Part shown: positions 1 to 11,522 of the stretch, one piece after another
Position numbering within the stretch: position 1 is the stretch's first letter
How the letters are laid out: each line of letters begins with the position of its first letter
Source: Artemia franciscana
Lineage: Eukaryota; Arthropoda; Branchiopoda; Anostraca; Artemiidae
Assembly (NCBI RefSeq): GCF_032884065.1
Contig: NC_088866.1
Span: 32,159,519 to 32,223,518 of the forward strand
Direction of reading: 5' to 3'
DNA: 64,000 nucleotides
Program-made: the position numbers and the translations under genes
The notes under the pieces: model-generated
What the model saw: the letters and a program-made list of their open reading frames with translations, nothing else
Database searches by the model: none
What the model was told of the DNA's origin: nothing

Positions 1-25
1 GTGTGTGGGTGTGTGTGTGTGTATG
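1..25. repeat. (GT)n-rich microsatellite at window edge
   Basis: The window opens with an imperfect GT run (GTGTGTGG then GTGTGTGT). It is a simple repeat with no coding signal. The next several hundred bases (26-780) show no gene. The only structure noted there is a small hairpin at about 398-414, GCCGTGT-AGA-ACACGGC. Confidence 0.8.
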
Positions 26-779
26 AATTATGGCAGTCCTTTTCTCGGTGTGATCCCTAATAGCTGGTAAGCATATTGCATCAAATGTATGTTTGTAAAC
101 ATACTTGTATAGACATATCTGCCGCATGATTTTAGATTCTCACACCTCTTGGAAAATTACCCGAACATTCAGTGGTTTTCTGTGGGATAATGGTTATATG
201 TAGTGGTATTTTCAGGCACAGGGTTTAGAACGTGTTTTGATTGGGTCCAACAAAAATCTTTTCAGGTTCTCCGTGTTCAACCGAATAAAACTCTAAGGCG
301 TTATCATCTTACGGATTCCAAGTGTGTTTGACACTGGTTCCTCAAAATTGTAATATGCCAGACTAACATCGTTGAACACTGGTTCTGAAAAGATATTCGC
401 CGTGTAGAACACGGCACTCAAAACGATAATCTGCAAAAACCGTGTCGAAGTCCGTGTTGGTTATGAGTGGCCGGAAAACAAAGATTTTGTTGTTTAAGAG
501 CAATAATCCTTTTATTCTGTGACGCTGCCTTGTGCCTTAAACGTCTAGATAAGAGATTGCAAAATTAAGACTTTTTCAGAAGAAATTGAAGCTATTCTAA
601 AGTTCTAACTCCGCGGACCATTCTTACGCGGACCTTGAGCAAACGTTGTCAAGACACAATGAGGCATGCAAGGAGTAGATTTCGTTGCACACAATTTACA
701 TTTAGCTAATAAATACTTCACACAAAAACTTCTGAGAAAATCACGTTTTAAAAATGGATTAAAAAGCAGAAAATGAATT

Positions 780-1100
780 TTTCTGCTCTAAAAAATACCT
801 TTGACATTTTGATATTCTTCAAATTTTGATATTCTTCAAAAACTGATATTCTCAATTTTGATATTCTTCAAAATTTTCTGAATATTTTGAATGCTGTGAA
901 CTCTTTTACTCAAACTTGTAAATATTTTCAAAAACTTCAACGGGGTGCGCATTTTCAGTCAACTACCTATTTATATGGAACAATTTAACATGTGCATCAC
1001 GTTTAAATTCTTAGAAATACTTACTAATTTGAGTAAAGAGTTCACATCATTCAAGATATTCAGAAAATATTGAAGTATGTACATCAAAAATATTCTTTAG
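780..1100. repeat. Fold-back element with ~50-bp inverted arms
   Basis: The stretch at about 857-917 (it includes TGAACTCTTTTACTCAAA) is matched in reverse complement by about 1030-1078 (it includes TTTGAGTAAAGAGTTCA). This gives imperfect arms of about 50 bp around a ~110-base centre. The left side also holds three or four tandem copies of a ~17-bp unit, ATTTTGATATTCTTCAA, at about 808-875. No ORF is present. It looks like a MITE or fold-back element; no target duplication was identified. Confidence 0.6.
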
Positions 1101-1274
1101 TACCGAAAATCTATTTTCCCCTTTTTTCCATTTGTAAAAGTGTTTTTTTTTAGATTTCCTATGATTTATTTAATTCATTTTGGTCTCAAATTCTTAATAG
1201 CATAAAAATAGTAAAAAAATAGTAGGATAATGGGCCAAGCGCGCTTCTATTCCGCCAAGTGGCTCTTGGTTGAT

Positions 1275-2830
1275 TAAATAAAAAAAAATTTTAACTGCAA
1301 GTAAGGAGCGACATTAAAACTTAAAATACAGAAGTTATTCTGTAAATGAGAGGGATGTCCTCTCCTCAACGCCTCGCTCTTTACGCTAAAGTTTGACTCT
1401 TTCTCACAACTTTACTTTTTAAAACAATAGAAACTTTAGCGTAAAGATCGAGGCGTTGAGGAGGGGACAACCCCTTTCATATGAGGAATGATTTCTGTTC
1501 TTTTTAAGTTTTAATGCCGCTCCTTACTTGCAGTTAAACGACTTGTTTTTTTATTTAAGTTCTGAACGTTTTTCAGTTAATGCATGTTTTAATTTTGGCT
1601 CACCGCACATGAATAATTAAAACGAAATTTGCAAATTAATTTTTTTGGCTAAATGGTTTTCTCATAGTTTTGACGAGGCGATCTTAATAAGAAAAGGGGT
1701 GGGGGAGGAGGCCTAGTTGCACTCCAATTTTTGATTACTTAAAAAGGCTTAAGTAATAAAATTTTATATTTTATATTTTTATTATGTACATGAGAGGATT
1801 CTCCCCCTCGTCAATACCTCGATCTTTCCAATAAAGCTTTAATTTGGTCCCATGATCCCTGAATCACAAAGACCGTAGAATAAATAGTTGAAATTACTAA
1901 AAATACTTTAGTGTAAAGAGTGAGGTATTGTGGAGGAGACAAACCCCCTTATATACGTAATAATTTCTGTATGTTTTACGTTCTAATCCTGCTCCTTACT
2001 TCCACCCGAAAAAACTTCATGGAAATTTTCTTCCCTTATGATAGATTCCTCCATGGAAAGATCCTCCCACGTAACCCCTTCACCCCAACTCTCCTTTAAC
2101 GTGGAAAATTCCCCCTGAAAACGTCTGTACACGCTCCAATAACGATTACTATATGTTAACAATGGTCAAAGGTTGCAACTTGCAGTCCCTCCCCCCGGGG
2201 ACTCTGAGGGATTAAGTCATCCCGAAAGACATATTTATTAGGTTTTTCAACTTTGCTGAGCAAAATATCCATCTCAAAATTTTGATCCAGACTTTGGGAA
2301 AAAATGAGCGTGGGAGGGGGCCTAGGTGCCCTCCGATATTTTGGTTCACTTAAAAAAGGGCACTATAACTCTTAATTTCCGTTAGAATGAGCCCTCTCGT
2401 GACATTCTTAGACCACTGGGTCGATACGATTACCCTTGGAAAAAAAAATAAACACGCATCCGTGCCCTTCTGGCAAAAAAAAATACAAAATTTCATATCT
2501 TTGTAGATAGGAGCTTGAAACTTCTATAGTAGGGTTCTCTGATACGCTGAACCTGATGTTATGATTTTCGTTAAAACTCTTTGACTTTTAGAGGGTGTCC
2601 TCCTCTATTTTCTAAAATAAGGCAAATTTTCTGAAGCCCGAACTTTTGATGAGTAAAACTAAACTTGATGAAACTTATATATTTAGAATCAGCGTAAAAT
2701 ATAATTGTTTGATGTAACTATTGGTATTAAAACTCCATTTTTTAGAGTTTCGGTTACTATTGAGCCAGGTCGCTCCTTACTACAGTTCGTTACCACAAAT
2801 TGTTTGATTACCACGAACTGTTTGATAAAC
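1275..2830 (-). repeat. Repeat A, near full-length copy, reverse orientation
   Basis: This is a non-coding interspersed repeat seen about a dozen times in the window. In its forward sense it starts with the palindrome CAGTTCG-TGGTAA-CGAACTG, continues for ~1.7 kb with blocks shared between copies, and ends in a long hairpin whose stem contains CTTTACGCTAAAG. Here the terminal hairpin is at about 1285-1550, a second hairpin with CTCGTCAATACCTCG is at 1790-1950, and the palindromic start is at about 2784-2830. No protein-coding capacity was seen, so its transposition class is unknown. Confidence 0.7.
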
Positions 2831-3484
2831 AGAATTAAAAAGCATTTGTTGAATTATGTTTCTTCTGAAGTAATAGACTAAATTGTTGGATAATTAAGTA
2901 TTTTTGAGGTTCAAACATATCAAAATATTAAAATGTTAGGTAAGCCAAAGCTGTATACAAATTTTGAGCCAACTCAAATGAGAGGAGAAGGTCGAAATAA
3001 GCATCTCAAATTTCGGCGATCAACAGACAAACAGAGAAAGCAAGATAAGTAAAACGTGGTCCTAAAAAAGAGTAAAATATAATATCAATTTGTTCGGTGT
3101 TAAATGGAAGTTTCGGTTGGAGATTTGAAAATCAGTTGTCCTAATGGCGACTGAGAAATGAGAATGGCGACGCATGGTTCAGTTGCGCTCATAATTATTC
3201 CTCTTAAAATTTTATGAAAACACATCATTGGTTCTAGTTTAGTGGTTTACCCCACTCAGAAGGAAAGACTATAAAATTATGAAAACTGCATTGAAAAATC
3301 TTAAAATACTTGCTTATATTATTCCTAAAAGCGCTTCACTTTGTCCCCAATTCCCCCACCCTAATGGTCAAATATTTCGCCCAAGTTCTTTATTCTCCAT
3401 GAATTTTTTTACGCGTGGTCTTTTGCAAAAATTCATTTAACGGCAAATAAGCAACGTCAATGACAACCAGGATTTATCAACAAA

Positions 3485-3990
3485 AATTAAGGAGCAACAG
3501 TAAAACTTAAAACTAACAGAAATTATTCTGTATGCAAGGGTGGCTGTCCCTTTTTTAACCCTTGCTCTTGCGTCAAAGTCTTAAAGCTCTTTAAAAATAC
3601 TTCTCATTCAAAATCCAAAGCCCTTGTGTTTGAGTAGTCTTTCTCGAAGAATCAGGACGAAAAGTCAAACTATAGTGTAAAGAGTGAGGGCTGAGGAAGG
3701 GGCAGTTTTCCTTAATTCACGATAATTCATGTTCGTTTTAAATTTAGTGCTGCTCCTTAATTTCAACTGAAAAAACTCGTTTTTTTTTATGAGACGGTTA
3801 TTCAAATCATGTCAGGAAATTCCCACCCCCTACGCAGCATTTCTCCTGGATTCCTGGAAACTTTACTCGCCACGGAGAACTCTCCCCGTTGAAAATCTTC
3901 TCTCTCCACGCAAAAGTACCCCAGGAAATTTCCGTTTATTTTCCAATAACAAATGCTGTATGTGAACAATATGGGCAAAACATACAGCAA
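3485..3990 (-). repeat. Repeat A, diverged partial copy
   Basis: The stretch contains repeat A words such as TAAAACTTAAAAC, a damaged hairpin centred near 3600-3680, and the downstream block rich in GGAAATTTCC-like words. It is strongly diverged and truncated. It ends about 400 bases before the first recognised transporter exon. Confidence 0.5.
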
Positions 3991-4385
3991 TATAAATTGT
4001 TTTTTCCTGTATAATAATTTTTCTATAAAAATTTTTCTATCTATCTGAGAACAAAGCAAAAATATGTTGGAGAAATGTTTACTGCAGAAAAAACTGAGAC
4101 TACCACAATACTCGAATCAACCATGCATTTTTTTTTCTCTCAAAATCTTCTTTTAGTGATTTTACTTTTTATGTTTTTAATTAAAAACTATCCGTGACTT
4201 CTGAAATTACATATGGTAGTATTGTAAGTGGCTATTTTTTTTTTAACTTGTGTGTGGTAAATCTTTTAATCAGAAAATTAGTCTTAGTAAGTCTTCTTTA
4301 AATTTTTTCTTTTCACTGTTTTATTCTTAGTTATATTTTAAAATTCAATTAGTCAAAAAGTATTTTAAAAAAAATTATATTTTAG

Positions 4386-4502
4386 GTGCCCTTCGTGAGA
4401 GCCTTGGGTCATACAAGATACCTTTCATTCTTGCTGGGATTCCGCCAATTATTGGATCTCTATTCATTTTCCTTGGTTATGGAGTAATTAGTAGGAAACA
4501 GG
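4386..4502 (+). CDS. SLC16/MCT-like transporter gene 1, penultimate exon (last membrane helix)
   Basis: This is an internal exon of a proton-linked monocarboxylate-type transporter of the major facilitator superfamily, a plasma-membrane protein. It starts after a TTTTAG-like acceptor (AG at 4384-4385) and ends at a good donor (GTAAGT from 4503). The reading ...ALRESLGSYKIPFILAGIPP then a hydrophobic run to VISRKQ matches the end of the MCT C-terminal half: a short YKIPF-LAG-PP segment followed by the final transmembrane helix. It enters with two bases of a codon and leaves with one, and this phase joins exactly to the exon at 15895. Earlier exons lie left of the window. The call rests on family resemblance read by eye. 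The MCT10/14-like branch is suggested but not proven. Confidence 0.75.
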
Positions 4503-5070
4503 GTAAGTTGATGATAATTTTTTATTGTGTACAGTTGTATCTGAAGATAATGTAAGCTTAGTCCAGTAACTCACTGACGAGACTAATCTTGCATTGCCAA
4601 CTAGTCTTGCTATGAATAATTATTAGTGCTAGGTATATCCACGCCTAAGGAATCCCTTCCCTGGATATTCATAATTCAACATTGGCGAGTGTCATTAACC
4701 CAATTGGTAGGGTCTTTTGTCGTTTCCCTATTGACAATCTGAATGCACATTGTCCAGTTCGATATAGTTCAACATCCTCCTTAACATTCCTTGAAAGTTT
4801 CAACTTAAAAATCGTTACGGTTCCTAAAATATTGCAGATACACCATTTTTGACAAGACAGATCTAAGTCATGTCATTTGATTTAGTTTCAAAATACTCCT
4901 CAGAATCCCCACAAAGTTTAAATTTAATCCCCTTAGTCACTCCTGAGAGGCCATAGAGGCACTCTTTTTCCAACCTTGATGCAAATAGTGTCCTTTGATT
5001 TGCCTCAATATTCCCTAAAAGTTTCACCTGGTACCCTCAGCTGTCCCTAAGGCTATTTTGTTTTGGTATC

Positions 5071-5290
5071 CAGGTTACAGTAGTAGCTAGAGTCATAGTA
5101 AGAAACGATCACGTCCAATACTAAAAAATGTAATAGCCCATAACTCCTGTAAAAGTGTTGGATCAAAACAAGAAAAAGAACATTAGAACCGCCTTGTCTG
5201 AAACCGTCCGTAGGAAACTTAAAGTCCCTTGGCTTGAATAACAAGGAAAATGTATTGGTCCGAGAATCAGGAAAAGTGGCTGCAACCACG
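5071..5290 (+). repeat. Repeat B copy 1 (MITE-like)
   Basis: This is a ~220-bp non-coding unit starting with a GGTTRCAGYRGTAGC-like end and closing with GTGGCTGCAACCACG, which is close to the inverse of the start. It recurs at 6452-6673, 6839-7139 and 7531-7752. Similarity between copies runs on past the right end (ATATTCTGCAT, then a T-rich tract and a further ~200 bases at 5340-5530), so the true element may be longer than the inverted ends suggest. Apparent reading frames inside are fortuitous. Confidence 0.6.
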
Positions 5291-6451
5291 TTATTCTGCA
5301 TCGACAGCATATTGTTTTATTTCTTCTTCTTCTTCTTTTCCCCCGCAGATAGCTAGGCACAGGAGCATCGTAGACAGCTATTTAATGCCTTTTTAATGGA
5401 AACTGAAGTATTTAAAAACTATTAGTAATTAAAAAAATCTTTTAAATATAATCAATTTTTTACGAAAAACTGCATTTTTGTTCAACACTGTAGTAGCAAA
5501 TGGTAATAACATCATCTTGCACAGGAAAATCAAAATAGTGTTTTTAACATCACGAAAAGCATATAGATAGAGTTATTTAAAAATTCAGTAATTCTTTTAG
5601 GGTCTTCACAAAATACTGATTTGTGAAATGATACTATAGTAATTCTTGAAAATTTTAGAAAAGGTAATTTTATTTCCTCTCAGTTCAAAGTTATAATTTT
5701 CTCCTGGAACCAAACTTTATGGAAGAAAACTTTATGGAATATATATTTTCATGGAAGAAAATAACCAAATCAATTTTATTTTATTTTAGTTCTCAGTTCA
5801 GGATCGCTAAAGTTATTATGTAAACTGCAAAAGTATTTCTTGTGTTTCAGCGGTAATTTTGATTTTGTAGTTCAAACTAGAAAAACACCGGAAAATTTTT
5901 CAATTAGTTTGTTTTTTGTTCGATTTAATTGACTCGGTACGTCATGGTACGTCATTTTATCGGTTGGACTTTACATCGAAAAGGATATGGTCTCAGGGGA
6001 ACAAATCAAGAGAAAAAAAGAGCTAGAAAAGTATTACAGCCGAGCAATGCAAATATTTACTTTAAAACAACATTTCCACAAAAAAAATATGGATAGAACT
6101 ATGAAAAATGAAAACAAAGGTATTTAACAGATCAGGTGTATCGAGAAACAGAAATTGAGAGAGCCAAACATAAGGTCAAGAAGTGTTATCATAATGATGG
6201 ATTATTTAGAAGCAATAATTGAGGGAGTCAGACAAAATATCAAGGAGCGTTATTATAATAACGATCATTATCGAAACAAATATAAAAAGATAGTTGCTAT
6301 CAGAAATATGGGTGATACTGAGGTGACAAAAGCTATAATGAAAAAATTAAAACCTCTGCGAGGCTGTTCCAAAGAACGTTTAAAAACAAATTTAATAATT
6401 ACATTTTGAAGTTCAACAAGATTTTAAAATGCAGGCTGATCTTCCAAAATC

Positions 6452-6673
6452 TGGGTTGCAGTGGTAGCTATGAACCTAGTAAGAGACGATCACTTCCCTT
6501 AATAAAAACTACTATATCCCATAACTCCTAAAAATAGAGTCAGATCAAAACAACAAGTACAGTATTAGAACCGTCTTATCCGAAACCCCTATATAGGACA
6601 CTTACCGTCTCTTGGCTTGAACATCAAGTAAAATATATTGGCTTGAAAATCAAGAAAAGTGGCTGCAACCACG
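6452..6673 (+). repeat. Repeat B copy 2 (MITE-like)
   Basis: It begins GGGTTGCAGTGGTAGC and ends GTGGCTGCAACCACG. The inner blocks match copy 1 (GAGACGATCAC, CCCATAACTCCT, GATCAAAAC, CTTGGCTTGAA). It carries no ORF of interest. Confidence 0.65.
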
Positions 6674-6838
6674 ATATTCTGCATATGCGGCATCTTTTAT
6701 CTTACATAATGGGTCAATAATGAGTAGTTTATATTAATACTAAGACCAATCGATAAGTTAGTTACTGCATTCTAATCAGCTATGCTTGTTTTTTCACCAG
6801 CCATTTTTAACATTATTTAAAGTTTTTGGTTACCATCC

Positions 6839-7139
6839 GGGTTGCAGCGGTAGCAAGCAGCCTAGCAAGAGACGATCACATCCCCTTAGTAAGAAGTATC
6901 CAGGTTGCAGTGGTAGTTTGCAACCTAGTAACTCACATCCAACACCAAAAAATAGAAAAGCCCATAACTCCTAAAAACAGAGTCAGATCAAAACAAAAAG
7001 TGCACAGTTAGAATTGCCTTGTCCGAAAGCCCTCTACATGAAACTTACCGTCCCTTGGCTTGAAAAACAAGGAAATATATTGGCTTGAAAAACAAGGAAA
7101 ATATATTGGCTTGAAATTCCAGAAAAGCGGCTGAAACCA
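6839..7139 (+). repeat. Repeat B copy 3 with internally repeated start
   Basis: The element start occurs twice. GGGTTGCAGCGGTAGC is at 6839, and about 63 bases later CAGGTTGCAGTGGTAG is at 6901, after which the sequence follows the family to its right end. This is either one copy inserted in another or a partial tandem duplication. A ~24-bp block with ATATTGGCTTGAA is also doubled near 7075-7115. Confidence 0.6.
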
Positions 7140-7169
7140 TAATATTCTGCATATACGGCGTCTTTTTTT

Positions 7170-7530
7170 TTCTTTTCCTCAAATAGCAGGGCATTGGGAT
7201 ATCGTAGAGAGCGGTTTAATGTTTTATTTTAAATGAAATTGCCACATGTAGCGTCTTTTGTAAATAATTTTTTTAATATAATCAATTTTTAAAGAAAAAC
7301 TACATTTTTATATAACACTTCAGTACCTCATGTTATTATAAAATGTACAACTGTGTAATAGCAAATGTTATTACATCAAATTGCACATGAAGATCAAAAT
7401 AGCATTTTTAACATAATCAAAGGCATGTAGATATAGTTACATGAAATGTAGTAATTTCTTTAGAGTCTTAACACAAAATCTGATTGGGAATTGAAACTAG
7501 AGTAACTCCTGAAAATTTTGAATAAATTTC
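7170..7530 (+). repeat. Repeat B flank block (T-rich tract plus ~200 bp)
   Basis: The same block follows repeat B copies 1, 3 and 4. It has a TCTTTTCCTC tract, GCATTGGGATATCGTAGAGAG-like words, then AATCAATTTTT-ACGAA and TATAACACT-AGTA. Related copies lie at about 5340-5530 and 7790-7970. This suggests that repeat B and the block duplicated together as a unit of 600 bp or more. Confidence 0.5.
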
Positions 7531-7752
7531 GGTTTACAGCGGTAGCTAGCAACCTAGTAGGAGACGGTCACGTCCAATACTAAGAAATGTAGTAACCCAT
7601 AACTTCTAAAAATAATGTAAGATCAAATCAAAAAGTACACTGTTAGAACCGCCTTGTCCGAAAAACACTATGTGGGAAACTTACCATCCATTGGCCTGAA
7701 CAACAAGGGAAATGTACTGTCTTGAAAATCAAGGAAAGTGGCTGGAACCACG
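7531..7752 (+). repeat. Repeat B copy 4 (MITE-like)
   Basis: It starts with GGTTTACAGCGGTAGCTAGC and ends with GTGGCTGGAACCACG. The inner order of blocks matches copies 1 and 2. An isolated start fragment (GGTTGCAGCGGTAGC then GCAACCTAGTAA) is at 8397-8428, so the family was active or duplicated at least five times in this intron. Confidence 0.6.
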
Positions 7753-8479
7753 ATATTCTGCATAAACGGCATCTTTTTTCTTTTTTTTTCTTTCTTTTCC
7801 TCCTCAGATAGCTTGGCACTGGAACATCGTAGAGAGATGTTTAATGGCTCATTTTAAAGAAAATTGATGTAGCTAAAAACATATTTCTAATAAAAAAATA
7901 ATTTAAAAAAAAAAATCAATTTTTTACGAAGAGTTGTATTTTTCTATAACACTGTAGTAGCTTCTGTTAGTAACATCAGGAATTTGTCACACCAACGTGA
8001 TTTTGTAATCAACAAAATTTTCTTAAATAAAATCAATATTTTCACAAAGAACTCCATTTTCATATACTAGATAATATATGTCGTTACAATAAAGAACGCA
8101 CGCTAGCTCACAGTAATTGAAACATTAATTAAAAGTAGTAACCTTGGCTTTAGCGGCAGTAATAGCATCGGCAAGCTTTTCTAGGGTATGGTTTAATACT
8201 TGTCTTACTTAGCCACCTGATTCTCTGAAATTCACCTCTTACTATTCAACCTAAGAAAAAGCCGTGGGCTTTTTCCTGTTTGTAACTTTGTATTGCATAA
8301 TAATAAAAGCATCTTTTAAAAAGTTTTCTTATAAAGGATCTGTGTAGTTCATTATACTAAACAAAAAGAGTCAAAGCCTTTTTTTCTCGATCGTAACGGG
8401 TTGCAGCGGTAGCTTGCAACCTAGTAATATATAAAGGAGTTATATAGTTCATCGTAAATGGTGTCAGTCAAGTTATTAT

Positions 8480-9300
8480 TGATAGAAGTTTTCTTTAGAC
8501 TTTGACTTGACAAATGTGTAAACATTGGCTGTGGCAGGAATTGTGTTGTGAGAGCAACACTTTGGTTTTGTCGCGTTTTTTTTCCTATGCCGCCGATCTC
8601 AGATTATTCTTGGAAAACGGTAAGGGTCTAACCTGTGCGGTTTTTACGAAAAGTGTAGACCTCAGGCCGGATTGATCAATATGACATTACATTTTGGAAA
8701 GCTCCGCAGAACTCTTGCCTGGGGCCGAAAAGGATGGTTTTTGCTTGTCCACGAGCCAGAGCCTATGGTGTGCGAAGTGAAGTGGAGTTATATAGCCTAT
8801 GTCAGAGAGGAGTATCTGAAGTTGTGCAGCCAAGCTTTCGTTTCATCAAACCATGTTTCTGCTTTCGAGTGGAAAGCTCCGTTTTGGCAGGCAAGCAGGC
8901 AGGCACCACTTCCAAATTGAAGATGGACTAAAATCTATAAGTGCTAGATATATGCGGCAGTTACCCGGCCCCACAGCCAATATATCTTCTTTGAGTGATG
9001 CTGCTGCTACTACTACCACTGCTACTGAAGCTAAGACTAGTACTAGCTAAGACTACTATTAAAGCTCTGCTTCTACAGCTACTACTATAACTACTGGTGC
9101 TACTACTCTACTAAAGCTAAGGTTATTAAGGAGTTGTAAACACTTTCTTTGTTATTATTTGATTTATTGTTCTCATATTTTACCCGGTTTTCGGGCTATG
9201 GAGGGCAATGGGTGGGGGGTATTTTTATTTCCCTGTTGATTGTTGTTGTACATATATTGTTAATAAACAAGCTTGAACTTGAAGCAGGGAACACTCTGAA
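8480..9300 (+). other. Unassigned stretch ending like a LINE 3' tail
   Basis: This segment is less AT-rich than its surroundings and has a run of degenerate GCTACTACT-type triplets (about 8998-9125). It ends with AATAAACAAGCTTGAACTTGAA at about 9261-9282. The words CTTGAACTTGAA also occur at the 3' end of the decayed LINE near 40820 on the minus strand. It may therefore be the 3' part of a related LINE without coding sequence. The short frames in it match nothing I recognise. Confidence 0.3.
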
Positions 9301-9499
9301 ATCTGGAAAAGTTCCTAGTTTTTTTTGAAATCTTAGAAAATTTTGGAAAAATAACTTCCAAAGCTTTACTATTACTTGAGAAAAATTAATTGTTTAAATT
9401 TGTTGAAAATATTACGTTTTTCGAACAAACCCTTTAGGTAAAAAAATCTTGATTGTTGAACGCGTCACTTCATTTCAATAATTCCTAGATCAGATTGGT

Positions 9500-10000
9500 G
9501 AACATTTTGAGCAATATTGAAACTGTATGGAACTAAATAAAAAAACAATATGCCCACATAAGTTGTCGAAAGGACTCATCAGCAATACTTCTGGAACGGT
9601 TGATGATATTGAGCTGAAACTTTCTTCGTGTGTTGAAGGGGATGTTGAAAAAACAAATCAAAGGAGCTATGTGAATATTGCTACTAATGCTAGTACTGCT
9701 ACTGCAACTGTTTCTACCACACAAGCTAAGGATATTAAGGTGAAACTTTCAAGACACATTTAGGCTGGTGTTAAACTAATTCAAAACAAACTATGATCAT
9801 GCTGATTGTCAAAAGGTTGACAAAGCAATATCATAATAACAGTTTACATTATCAAGTTAGACGTTTCAGGGTAAGTTGTGGCCAAATATGCACTAGCCAG
9901 AAGACACTATATGCATACTTTTAATACTACTTCTACGATTACTGCAACTAATGATACTAAGGGCATTAATTTGTAGGTTTCTGGGAAATTTTAGGGGAAG
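9500..10000 (+). repeat. Degenerate GCTACTxCTAC... repeat segments
   Basis: The words GCTACTAATGCTAGTACTGC and AAGCTAAGGATATTAAGG (about 9680-9740) and a weaker copy at 9925-9990 repeat the triplet-rich motif of 8998-9125. The ~78-codon open frame across 9527-9763 is made partly of this repeat and has no family resemblance. I do not call it a gene. Confidence 0.35.
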
Positions 10001-11520
10001 TTTCAATTAAACAACAAAACTATATGCATAACGGTATTAAAAGGGAATATAAGAAATATCAAAGGCGGCACTAATGTATCAAACCTAGTAAGATTATTTA
10101 TATTTTACAGGAGGTAATTTGATTGAAAATTAGAATTTCTATGGTTACAATAGGCTGTTGTTCGTTTTTAATTAGATCTCTACTACATCTGCAAGCATGA
10201 AAACTCCAGCATTGTAATCATTGTAGTTTTCATTTTAGAATCAGTTGATAATTTTGAATAAATATAGAACTCACTGCACCAATCCCTTTACTGTAGAGCT
10301 TGATCAGCATACTCTGATTAATTTTGGAAGATTGGGGGTATTAAAACTCTTTTTTATGGGTTTAGAGTTTTATACCATAGCACATTGACTGGTTTGGTTA
10401 TCTTAAAATTAATATCTATTGCCATTTTGACCCTCTTGACCAAAATTGATTTTTAGTGGCTGTGACTATTCGTTTGATACGATTATCCCTGGGATAAAAG
10501 AATGGAGGGCAGGAAGACATATCAGTAGGGTATAGTCCATACCAAATGTGATTTTTTTGTTCTTCAAGGAGGGATACCGTAATCCTTCTCTGCTGGGCTT
10601 TTGATAATGACGATTCCAATGGTGTGCCTTTGGTTATGATCTTAACCCATTGTGAGGGGATGCAAGATTCTCTTTGAAATTCCATAAATTTATTTTTATA
10701 ATGAACTTCATATAATTACATTTACCTGGCGTAATAGTTACTATTATTAAATTGACGTTATATGGAAGTTTTTCATCATTATACAGTTCTTTTTCAATGC
10801 GTGTTTTGAGACTTTTTTTTACAACAGGCCATAGATCAGTCTTTACAAGGGCAAACACTGAAACCTATAACCTCAGACACCATTGTGCCAAATAAAATTA
10901 AAAGCCTAAAAATTTCTAATGCTCTCATATGTTTTTTAACTAATATCAACTTATTTTGTTGTTTAGAAAATTTAACTCTCCCCTTCCCTCCGCACACAAA
11001 TCATCTTCCGTGTTGCCATATGTTAAAGAGCAAGATCCCTAAGCTTTTGAGCAAGTAAAACTAGGTCATGTAAGGTTTTGATGAACCGGCACAATTTCAA
11101 TTTAGGATTATCTCTAGATTATTTATATCCCAAATGGGAAAAGCTTTCAGCCTTTTTTTCAGCTGGAAATTGGCAAAGAGCAAATAAGTATTTTAAAGCT
11201 ATTGATTTTAACGCTTTATACTGGAATTTTAGCACGAGAAACAGCAGCTATCACAGGGAACAATAGGCGTACCCTATCATTCACGTCTCAAAAGTAGTGG
11301 AAGGAGCTGTAGTATGTTATTCGGCCAATATGGAAATAAATAGAAATAAAGAAAAAAGATGCCCAATTGGTGCGGATGGTTTGGGGTAGCCATTTCTTGC
11401 TTGACTTGAAAAACGATCACATATTAAATAAAAAAAAGATAAGTGTTCTTTTAAACGAGAAAAGGTCAAGAAGAATTTTCTAGGGAAATTTAACAGCGAG
11501 GATGGAATATTTTGGTGGGG
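10000..11520. other. Intronic DNA without recognised features
   Basis: I see no gene, RNA or clean repeat boundary here. The words GATACGATTATCCCTGGGAT near 10475-10495 resemble an internal block of repeat A (GATACGATCACCCCTGG), so part of 10330-10700 may be an old, heavily diverged repeat A fragment. Confidence 0.4.
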
Positions 11521-11522
11521 GT

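Noticed and set aside
6155..6409. 84-codon frame, rich in Lys, Ile and Asn
   Set aside because: It has no family resemblance and no splice or promoter support, and it sits between repeat B copies in an intron on AT-rich DNA.
8672..8920. 82-codon frame in the less AT-rich patch
   Set aside because: Three overlapping frames are open in the same patch and none resembles a known protein. The region is more likely a repeat or the 3' part of a LINE.
10416..10858. Two minus-strand frames of 74-89 codons
   Set aside because: Partial similarity of the DNA to a repeat A internal block explains the sequence. They share no motif with a known family.
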